64,000 nucleotides of DNA. Source: Gimesia alba (lineage in GTDB: Bacteria > Planctomycetota > Planctomycetia > Planctomycetales > Planctomycetaceae). Made by a program: the position numbers and the translations under genes. The DNA lies in NCBI RefSeq assembly GCF_007744675.1, contig NZ_CP036269.1:1875501-1939500 (forward strand), written 5' to 3'. Positions 9,401 to 21,400 of this stretch are shown piece by piece. The stretch's first letter is position 1, and each line of letters starts with the position of its first letter. The notes beneath the pieces are model-generated. The model did no database searches. It was not told the DNA's origin and saw only the letters and a program-made list of their open reading frames with translations.

Positions 9401-12400
9401 GGAACCTACAACGAAAACGTTAATACCACGGCAACGGGTATCGATAAGAATGTCACTCTGGCTCCCGGCAACAGTCCCGGTCAGGCCATCATCAACGGAG
9501 ATTTGATCTTAAACGGCGATGACGCGCTGGAAATTGAAATCAACAGCACGACTCCCGGTTCCGGTTTTGATCAGTTCGTAGTAAGCGGAACTGTTGATCT
9601 CGGTGGCGCCACTTTGAACCTGATCGACGGATATGATCCCGTCGACGGTGACGTTTTTACCTTGATCGAGAATACTGGTGTCGGCCCTGTGACGGGCACG
9701 TTTGCTGGACTTCCCGAAGGTTTCGAGTTCATCGACTTCCTGGGCAGTGGTCTGAGTGCCTACCTCACTTATGTCGGCGGTAACGGCAACGATGTGGTGA
9801 TCCACATGGTTGATTCCACTCCTGAAGTGACTCTCCCTTCAAACGGCATGGCAGATGAGTACACGTTCGCGATAGTCGGTGGCAACGTCGTCATTACCGA
9901 AGTGGGATCTGGAACGATCATTTCTTCGATCCCTCTTGCTTCTCTGAATGGTCCACTGGTCATTAACGGTGAAGACGGTCAGAACGATACCTTAACCATC
10001 GACATGACTGGCATTGATCACACGACTCCACTGCAAATCGAGTTCAACGGCGGTGCTGCTGGTTTTGATACACTCGAACTGGTCAACGGCAGCCTGACCT
10101 CAATGGAATACTTCTTTGTCAATAACAGTGATGGTAGTATCCAACTCAATGGCTCCGGAGTCGATTTCATTACCTATACCGGTCTGGAGCCAATCTCGTC
10201 TACAGTTACCGCGACCGATGTTACACTGAATTTTGGTGGTACCAGCGAGACGATTACCGTGACCGACGCTGGTGGCGGACAGACGACCGTCAACTCGACC
10301 GCTGGGGAAATGACGACCTTTAATAACCCCACTGGAACGCTGACCATTAACGCCGGTGGCGGCGATGATATCGTCAACGTCAACTCACTGGACCCTGCCT
10401 TCGCCGCGAACATTACCATTAACGGAGAAGGCAACGACGATACCGTCAATCTGGCGGCAGCGCTGACACTGGGCAGTGGTAATACCACAATCAACGCCGA
10501 AGACGTCAATGTAAATGGTGCGGTCACCACAACCGGCAATGTTGACATTAACGCGGGCGATACCATCGTCTTTGCGCTGGCGGGCAGTCTTTTATCTGGT
10601 CCCGGAAATATAGACCTGGAAGCGGTGAATAATATTGAGCTGGGGATAGTTGGCAGCAATGCGGACGTGACCCTCACTTCGACCGCAGGCGCCATCAATG
10701 ATGCCAATGCCGGAGCCTTTAATATTTCATCCAATGGCACCACTACCCTGACAGCGGCGACAGGGGTCGGCGTAGGGGATGCGTTGGAGACTGATATTTT
10801 TTTTCTGGAAGCCAATATCAGCGGTGGCCTGGAACTGGCTGAGCTTGATGGGATCGTCATCGGTAATGCCGGTGGCATCAACGGGATCACGGTCAGCGGC
10901 GCGACGAACATTGTTTCAGGCTCTTACATGACCGTGAATGAAGATATCGTTGCCTCCGGCGGGGCACTCCAGCTGTCCAATGCGACAGGGAGCTTCTTAA
11001 TAAGTGATGGAGCTGTCATTTCTAATACTGGTAGCAATCTGATTGAGATCGATTCAGGTTTTCATTTCTCCATGGCAGATAATGGCACTCAGATCACCAG
11101 CAGTGGGTCCGGTCTGATTGACATTGATGCGGCCGGCCATGTTTCGCTTACGAATGTGAATACAAGTGGCGAAGTCCAGATCACAACAACCGGTGGTGAG
11201 ATTTATGATAATACGGCAGCAGAGTCGCCAGTCATCACCGCGGACACAGTCGCACTGCGGGCCACATCACATATCGGTTTAGCTGGCGCTGGTGACCTTG
11301 ATCTGGCAATCAATATCATGGCTGCCGAGAGTACAGCAGGAGATATCTTCCTGCAGGAACCGTCTGCCGCATCCATTGGTTTGGTCGACGGTCTGAGTGG
11401 AATCACAGCCGCCGGTGATATCTCACTGGTAATCGGTGGGACGCTCAATGTGAACCACGATATTGAAGCGACTGGTGCCGGATCCACAATTCTGGCCGAT
11501 GCACAGGGTGATATCAACGTGAGTGCATCCGTACAAACCAACGGCGGAGCAATCGATCTGCTGGCCGATAACAATCTGGTGATCAATGCCTTTTCTAGTA
11601 TCGATACGACGTCGGCTGCAACAGTGACGTTGACGGCAGATGCCGATAGTATGGGCGGTGGACAGTTCCAACAAGATGAGATCTCAATAGTCGATGCCTT
11701 TGGCGGCATGATTGATGTGACCTCGACTGGTGATGCCTTGATTGCCGCTCTGCAAAGTGCAGGGGGAACGATTGCGATTGAGTCTGTCAGTGGAGCCATC
11801 CAGGACAACACGGCTGCCGATCTCTCCCTGGTGACCAGTAACGAACTGGTACTGCGGGCTGCAACCGGGATTGGCGGTGCTGGGGCAGCCGATTTTGATA
11901 TCGCTGTCAGCAGATTGGCTGCGAGCACGACGACGGGAGATATGATTCTTGCTAATGCTAGTGGGGCTTTAGAAATTGGTACGGTCGATGGTCTTTCAGG
12001 AGTGACTGTCACCACAGGTCTTGCCAGACTGGTTAGCTTTGGTGCGATCACAGTCAACCAGAGTGTCACGGGAGACGGTGTCTCATTTGAAGTCGCAGGT
12101 TCGGCAGCGGTTGGGGATGATTTGAATGTCAATGCAGGGATCACCAGTACGGGGGGCGACATCGACCTGCTTGCAGGAGATGATTTAAATCTCGCCACAG
12201 GTGTTACACTGAACTCTGCTGCTGCAATTGATATCACACTCGATATCAATAGTGGTGTTGATGCAGAAGGGGGCGTAGCCAACCTGAATGGAATTCTGAC
12301 CGCCGGAACACAGATTACCGTGACGGGCGACGATGATGACGATCAGGTCATCATCGACGGCAACGGTGGTGTTCTCAACAATGGTGGTACCGTAGACGGG

Positions 12401-15400
12401 ATTCAGTCGATCTTCTCGTTCGTGGGCGGCAATGGAACAGATGAGTTGATTGTCGATGATTCCGGCGATGCGACCGGCGATATCATCAACATTGTCAGTT
12501 TGCTCCCCGGAATTGGGAGTGTAGTGGGTGCTGGAGCAAATTCCTTGAGCTTTGAAGCGTTGGAAAACCTGAGGCTCTTTACCGGGTCAGATATGGACGA
12601 CATCACCGTCAATCCAAACGTTCTGACAACCATCGATATCTTTGGTGGCACTCCAAGCCTTCCCGCTTTTCCCGGCGATTCGCTGACCTATCTGACACCG
12701 ATGGGAGAAACATCCACATTCACTCCATCCGGCCCGGATAGCGGCACGATCGCTGCCACCGGTGGATTCCAGAATGTAACCTTTGATGAAATTGAAAGTC
12801 TCACGTTTGGTGGCAGTATTTCCGTGGATGGTACAGCCGGCGATGACGTGCTGACAATTACAGCGACAGGTGCTGATTCGGGTACTTACCAGATCAACGG
12901 TGGTTCGGTCATCAATTTCTCCGCGGTCACCGATTTCACCTTCAATGGTTTGACTGGCGATGATCGACTGGTAATCAATAACCCTGCCGGTGGCCTGTTT
13001 GATCCTGTCGATGGGATTACTTTCAATGGTGGCTCTGGCGGCGAAACGCTCGGCGATACCCTCGAGATTATCGGCGGAACCGCAGGCTCGGTTGAACATC
13101 GCTTCGTAAACGACAATGACGGCAGCGTATTCTATAATGGTGAAGGCTTTGCGACGATTACTTACACCGGTCTGGAACCGGTACTCGATACGATTGCTGC
13201 GACCGATCGGATCTTCAGTTTCACCGGTGCCGGTGAAATGATTTCACTCACTGATGGTGGAATTGGAGGCCAATCGCAGATTGATTCCACGCTCGGTGAA
13301 TCCGTTGTCTTTACACATCCCACCGGGACACTCACGATCAACACCGAAGCCAGCGGCGGCAGTGGTGTCGATACCGTGAATCTTGATGGGGCTGACGCCG
13401 CCTTTACCGCCAACCTGACGGTCAATGCGGGCACCGATGATATTATCAACACGGGAACAGTTGACATCGGAGCGGGTATGTTGGATCTGACTGCCGGTCA
13501 GGTCAACGTGAATGGCGCGTTTACCACTACGGGCAGCGTGGATATTGATTCGACATTCAATGATATTACCTTTGCTGCAGCCGGTTCGATTGATGCCGGT
13601 GCCAGTGATATCGATTTAACGGCCTTCTTCAATGTGGAATCGTTACAGGTCACAACAACCAGTGAAGTTCGTGTGACCGCTACAGGCGGTGGGATCAATG
13701 ATTTCACAGGCAATGCTCTGATCACCGCAGATCGGGCGGCGTTGCGTGTTGGTGGTCCCGGCGGTATTACCGGTATAGACACAAACGTCAATACTCTGGC
13801 AACCAGCGTGGCCGGTGGTGGATTTACGATTGATAATACCGGAGCATTGGAAATTGGCACGGTCGATGGTTTGAGTGGTATCACAGCCGCTGCCAGTAGC
13901 ATCTTCCTGACGACCACTGGCACTCTGTTGGTCAGTGAGGCAGTTACAGGGGGAGCCGTTGATTTAAGATCGAACGATACCATGACAATTTCAAACGATA
14001 TTGCCGCTTCCACGGGAACTCTGGAGCTGGAAAATACCGGGGGGGGCTTCCTTGTTAATAATTCTGCTGTCATCTCCAATACTGGTAGTAACCTGATCGA
14101 TATTGATTCTGCTAGTGACCTTACAATGGTCGATGGAACAGAGATCACCAGCAGTGGGAATGGTTTGATTGACCTTGATGCATCCCTCCAAATCTCTCTA
14201 ACTAACGTTAATACGGGTGGCGAAGTGCAGATTACCTCGGCCCTGAGTTACATCGGCGACAATAGTATTGCAGAAGACGCTGTGATTACTGCAGATACCG
14301 TGGCCCTGCGGGCCGCGACCGTCATTGGAGCTGCGGGTGCCGGCGACATTGATCTGGCCATCAATACCATGGCCGCTGTCACAACGTCAGGCGATATCTT
14401 CATCCAGGAACCTTCTGCAGCCACGGTAGGGATTGTAGACGGACTGATCGGGATGACGGCCCCTGGTCATATTTTCTTAGCCATCGGCGGGACGCTGAAT
14501 ATCAACTCTGCCATTGAAGCTACTGGTGCGGCCTCGATTGTTCAGGCGAACGTACAAGGGGATATCAACGTCAACAATACCGTGCAGACCAATGGTGGTG
14601 AGATTAACCTGTTCGCTGATGATAATCTGGTACTGGGAGCGTCTTCTCTGGTGGATACCACCACGGCTGAATTAGTCAGGCTCATTGCTGATTTCAACAG
14701 TGACAGCAGCGGTGGGTTCACGCAGGATGAGGGGAGTCTTGTCAATGCACGAGGCGGTGATCTGCTTGCACAGGCTTTTGGGGACGTCGAGATTGCCGAT
14801 CTGCAGTCTGTAGGTGGTCGAGTCGTGGTGATTAGTAATGGGGGCGGCGTTGTGGATAACACGACCAGCCCGAGTGAAGCACCATTGATTACCGCAAGTG
14901 GAGTTGCATTCCAGGCGGCGGGTAGTGTTGGCGGTGCGGGAGATGCGGATATCGACACCGCAGTGAGCACCCTGTCTGCCAATGTCACCTCGGGCGACGT
15001 TGTTGTCAGCAATACCGGCGCTTTGATCATCGGCGATGTGATTCCCTTGTCAGGTGTGGTGGCCACGAACGGTTCGGTAACCGTTTCCGCTTCCAGCCCG
15101 TTGACCGTTGCCAGCAACGTTACGGCTTCAGGGACGGTCACTCTGACCTCAACCGATGGTGCCGGCCCCGGGGATGATTTGACAATCAATGCCGGTGTGA
15201 CCGTCGAATCGACGGGCGCGGACGTAATCTTGAATTCCGGCGACAACTTCCTGCTCGCACTGACTGGGGAAGTCATCGCAGATACAACGATTACGATCAA
15301 CGTCGATCCGATTACCGATGGAGCTGGTGCGACCGTCGACCTGCTGGGCAATGTCGATGCGACCCTGACTACGATCAACGGCGGCGACGATGAAGATACC

Positions 15401-18400
15401 TTCAACATTCTGCCAACGCAGGATTCACCGATTACCATTAACGGCGGTAATCCGACTCTGCCGACGGTTCCCGGCGATGTCCTTAATCTGGACTTTACCG
15501 GGCTGACGTCTCCCGTGCTGACACTGGGAATGAGCCCTGGTTCGGGAACCTTCAGTTTTGCCGGCGATCCTCAACTGCCGGTAACCTACAGCAGCATCGA
15601 AAACGTCACCACCAGCACGGGGGCTTACCACCTGGTATTGGACATGCTGGCTTCCGGTTTCCAGAATGCAGCCGCCGATACGATTGACGCGGCCCTGGAT
15701 GGATCGGGCACCGATCTGGTGATCGATATCAATGCGGCGAATTTCTTCACGGGAGACGCCAGCGACATTCTCTCCTTCACCGTCATCGGTTCTGCCGATA
15801 ACGACACGCTGAACATCAACGAATCTCCCGGCGGCCTGCCGTTCTTTACCACGGCGGCTCCGGCGATTGGCATTTCCAACGGTTCGCACCTGAATGCAGC
15901 GGCCGACTTCTTCCTGGAAGACATCTTCAACCCCAACACCTACGATGCCACCGACATCACGATTCATTTTGACGGGGGCGCCGGCGTTGATGACGTGAAC
16001 GTCGACTTCATTACCGACCATGACGCCGGTTACTTCTCGGACATGGACGATGCCCTGGGCAGCGGCAATATTGTGGCTGCTCTGACGGGCGACACCGATA
16101 TCGATCTGGGGCTCTCCTTCGCTCGCGTGGAAGGGGCCGGGATCTTTGGCACGACCACCGGCGGTGGTCTGCACGTCGATGCCAGTGCCACCCCGGCAAC
16201 CAGTCAGGTGGTGATTGACGATGCTCTCGGAGCCGGCGACGGGATTTCCCAGGTGATGGCCAATGGTGGATTCACCAACCTGCTGTTCGGTGGATTTAAC
16301 GATCTGCAACTGGTCTCGGGACCGGGCAGCGAAACCATCGACCTGATTGCATTGGACTCCATCACCAGTCTGACCAATATCGAACTGGATGCCGATGACG
16401 TCTTCGGCACCAACGCAGCCGACAACGATGTGATCCGTGTGCATTCGGCTCCGCTGGGCGTACTCAACATCGACATCCTGGCGGCCGCCGGCGATGACGT
16501 GATCAATGTCTTTGATGCCGGCAATACCGTCGACAACATCAATGCTCAGATCATGATTGACGGCGAAGGGGGCGACGACACGCTGATCCTCATCGATTCC
16601 GGCGATCTGACTGGTGACACGTTCGAAGTCACTTCGACCACCGTCGAAGGCCTGACCAGTGCCGTGGGCACCGATATCACGTATATGGCAATCGATAACC
16701 TGAACGTCACGGGGACCGACGGCAATGATGACATCAGTGTGAACCTGACGACTCAGGAAGACCTGAATAACGTCACGATCAACGGCTTTAACGGCGACGA
16801 TGACTTCTCCCTGCAGAACGGCAGCACGCCCATGGGCGTGGACACCCGCCTGAACGGGGATGCCGGCAATGATGAATTCTTCTTCCTGCCTGGCAGCATT
16901 CTGCGAGGCTTCATCGACGGGGGCGGCGACGTCGATACCATCGACTACACCACCTATGCCGCCGTGGTGCACATTGCCCTCTCCGGTCTGGGAACCATCG
17001 ACGGCTTCCAGGGCCGCGAAAACAACGGCAGCATCCTGGGTACCGGCATCGGCAGCCTGGGCTTCGATAACATCGACGATCTCTTGGGAACCGCCGGCGG
17101 GGATACGCTGGAAGGTCCCGATCTGAATAACTACTGGGGTATCACCTCGACGGATACCGGCTTCATTATCGCCGACCGTCCCAACCTGATGAGCGGTCGT
17201 CCGACCACGGGCGGTGACGCCACGGCCACACCACCGGAACAGTTCCTGAGCTTCCTCGACTTCGAAAACCTGATCGGGGGCAACCTGGATGACCGCTTCG
17301 ACCTGAGTGACGGAGCGGGCCTCACCGGCACCCTGAACGGGGATCTGGGGAACGACAGCCTCGATTACCGGGATTACACCACAGGCGTGAACGTCGACCT
17401 GTTTGCCGGAACCGCGACCAACATTGGTGGTGGCCTGGCTCTGGGCACCGGCGGCGGCGACGATGACAACAGCATCGAAAACGTCTTCGGTGGTGACGGC
17501 AACGACAATATCACCGGCGACAACGATGACAACATTCTGGGTGACGGCTTCGGCAACGACAACCTGGACGGCGGCGGCAATGGCGTCGGCAGCGAAAACG
17601 GCGGCAACGACGTGTTCCTGATGGAACCAGGGGCCGGCGGCAGTGCCGACGTGATCACCGATATCCACGGCAACGACACGATCGACTTCCGCTTCGCCAG
17701 CCAGGGCATCGTGTTTGATGCCGATATCATCAACATGCCTCAAGATGTCTTCGGCGGCAACACGGTCGAACTGCGACAGATTCAGCCACAGCAGCCGGAT
17801 ACGAACCCCAGCTTCATGGAAAACGTGGTCGGTAGTGAGTTCAACGACCTGATCTTCATCGATCCACTTTCCCAGGACGGTAACTTCCCGATCGACGGAC
17901 CACCGGTCCTGCGTTCGGCCGACGGCCGCGGGGGCCTGGATACGCTGGACTTCGACGCCAAGGGACAGTCCGTGATCGACACCGGCTTCTCCCTGACGGC
18001 GGACGGCGTGGGTACCGTGCAGTATCTGAACTTCGAAAATGTGCGTCCATTTGAAGACAGTCCCGGCTTCATCGTGGACAACGGCGATGTCGGCTTCACG
18101 CTCACCGGAGACTGGGCTTTCCATCCGAATGGAACGGCCGCCATTACCAATGGGACTGGTTTCGAAGACGACATTCATTCGGTCCACGGAAACACGCCGA
18201 CCGGAACGGGGCCTGCTCAGGCCTTCTGGGAATTCTTCGGCCTGACACCGGGAGAATACCGGGTCTCCGTGACCTGGCCAGTTTCGGACAATCCTCAATC
18301 AGTCGGGCTCGTCGCCACCGATACTCCGTTTACGGTCTTTGACGGGGCTCAGTCCGATGTGGGCACCATTGCTGCGACTCCGCTGGCAACCGTTGATCTG

Positions 18401-21400
18401 AATCAGCAGTTACTGCCCGATGACTTCAGTGCCGATGGCGCTATCTGGGAAGATCTGGGGACGTTTACGATCAGCACCCGGTCCCTGACCGTCATGTTGA
18501 CCAACCTGGCCGATGGCAATGTGATCGCCGATGCGATCCGCATCGAACGGGTTTCTGCAGGTCCGGAAATCGAACTGACGGATGTGACCGACGTACTGGC
18601 ACCACCGGCGGTGGTCGTTGACGGACATCCCGGCGGTATTCAGTTCGGTGATACCGAACTGTTGACTCCCGCCGTGCGAACCTTTGAAATCACCAATAAC
18701 GGTTCCGCGGTCCTGAATATCAGCAATATCACAATTCCAGCTGGTTATACGACCGACCTGACCCCTCAGGCCGTTGGCATTGGGGCCACGATCCAGTTTA
18801 CGATTACGATGGACGCTTCCAGCTTCGGAGACCGCTCCGGCATCTTCTCATTCGAAACCGATGATGTCGACGAAGCGACCTTCAACATTCTGCTGGATGG
18901 CCGTGTTTCCAACGTGGTGATCATCGATGACGGCGATGCGGAATTTTCCGCAACGGCCGGTTTTCAAAATTTCCCGGACGGAACCAACCTGGGTGACGAT
19001 GGTTACCAAGCGGATTCGACGGCAGCGATTCCAAATCAGCCCGGCGCCACGACTCAACCTGGTGCAGAAACCGCAACCTGGACCTTTACCGATCTGGCCG
19101 ATGGCAATTACCGGGTTTCGACCACCTGGGCTCCCTATTTCAACCGCGTCGATGACGCGCCGTTCTCTCTGGATGGCGGATCGGGCGTGGTGACGGTCGA
19201 TGTCAACCAGCAGGTTACCCCGTCCAGCTTTACGGAAGACGGAACTGCCTGGTTTGATTTGAACGCATCGTACCTTGTTGTTGGTGGGGTACTGACGGTC
19301 ACGCTGACCAACGACGCCAACAACAATCCGCGTGACTTCTACCATATGTCCGACCTGTCTTACGGCGTGATTGCCGATGCGATCCGCATTGAATATCTGC
19401 CAGAGCCCGATCTGCAGGTCACCGTGGATATGGGCACGGTTGTCGAAGACGATACCGGCAATGTTGACTTCGGCAGCACGCTGCCCGGAGTACCGGTCAG
19501 CAAGACTTTTACCGTGACCAATCTGTCTTCGATGGACGTCGATGTCACCGGCCTGGTCGAATTTCCTGCCGGCTTCAGCATTGATCCCGCTTCGCCGTTT
19601 GGAACCGATACAATGCCGGTTACGATTGCCGGCGGTGGTTCCGTTACCTTTACGATCCAGTTTGACGGGGGGACCAGCGGTTCTACCTTTGGTCAGATTT
19701 CGTTTACAACGGGCGACGAAGATGAGAATCCTTATAACTTCACTGTGAGTGGAACAGCGGGGCCGGCCACCGTCGGCATCACGGACTCCGATTTCTCTAC
19801 CACGGGAACCTGGAACGATTATACCCCCCGGGGCATTGGCGATCCCGAATTCCTGTATGCCGGCGTGGCAGATGTGGGCGGCAGTGGTGCCAACAGTGCC
19901 ACCTGGAGCTTTGATGTGGAACCAGGCCGTTATCAGGTGGTTGCTAACTGGTACGTCCACCCGAATCTCGCTCCCTACGGCGGGGCCGCTGCTAGCAACG
20001 CTCCCTATACGATCTATGACGATCTGTCTCCTGTGACGACCGTACTGGTGAGTCATCAGACCAACCCCAATGATTTCCTGGATGATGGCACGCTCTGGGA
20101 ATATATTGGTAATCCGGTTGCGATCACAGGGAACACCCTGAGTGTGCAGCTGACCGACAATGCCGATGGGATTGTTTTCGCCGATGAAATCCGCATCTAT
20201 CGCGTGGTCGATCCTGTGATCAGCGTGGAAGTTGACGGGGGAGTCGTCGAAGATGGCGGCACCGTTGATTTCGAAGAGACCATCGTCGGGGCTCCTGTCA
20301 TCAAGACCTTCACTGTGACCAACTATGGTGAACGGAATATGGCACTGGGAACGCTGAACCTGCCAGCAGGATTCAGCCTCCTTAGTGGCTTTGGGAATGA
20401 CAATCTGTCACCTGGGTCTTCCACCACATTTACCGTACAGATGGATGCTGCAGTCGCCGGTCCCTTTGGCGGCATGATTTCCTTCGGCGCTGATTCGTTT
20501 GATGCAAATCCCTTCAACTTCAGTGTGACGGGATCGGCACAAAACTCGATGATTGTGGACAATGGAGACCTGAATTACAGCAACAGTGGTCCCTGGGAAA
20601 CCGTTTCTATCAATTACGATTCCTCGTTCTATACCTACTTCCAGCGGGATCAGGATATCCTGCGTGGTGGCGATCTGCTGGGCAGCAACACCGCGACCTG
20701 GACCTTCGACAATCTGGGAGCCGGCACCTATCAGGTATCGACTCACTGGTTCCAGCACAGCAGTCTGGCACCGGATGCCCAGATCACGATCTCCGGAATT
20801 GAAGGGGGACCGATTACGGTCAGCCTGGACCAGCGGTATGCTCCCAATGATTTCACTGCCGATGGTACGACCTGGGAAGAACTGGGGAACTTCCAGGTGG
20901 CAGCAGGAGCCACGTTGACGGTGACGATTACCGACGACGGTGCCAATGGTGATGTCGTCGCCGATGCGATGCGACTGGAACTGATTCCCATCGGCCTGCG
21001 AAGCCCGGAAATCGAAGTGCAGGCAGACGCCGTTGATCTGGTCAGCGGCGTCGGCAGTGTCGACTTGGGCACAGCCAGCTTTGCGGAATCCCTGTTCCAG
21101 ACCTTCACGATTACGAATTCAGGCACCGACACGCTGAACCTGGGAGCGATCTCCACTCCGGCGAACTTCAGTGTCTTCTCGGGGCCGGGAACGGTGGCGC
21201 TGGCCGCCGGCCAATCGACGACGTTTGTGCTGGAATTCAACAGCACGGGAATGTCTGGTGTCTCCGCCGGCGTGGTTTCGATTGCCAACGATGATACCGA
21301 CGAGAATCCCTTCACGATCAATGTATCGGCTACGATGACGACGGTGCAGATTGTCGACAACGGGGACGCCGATTACAGCAGTGTGGGCCCCTGGCAGGCA

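Noticed and set aside
15425-18298. A 957-codon minus-strand open frame opposite the giant gene
   Set aside because: It is antisense to a Gly/Asp/Asn/Thr-rich coding region whose codon bias removes stops on the other strand; its translation has no domain motifs and no ribosome site. The same applies to the antisense frames at 10174-12282, 13498-15438, 18848-20056 and 21119-22123.
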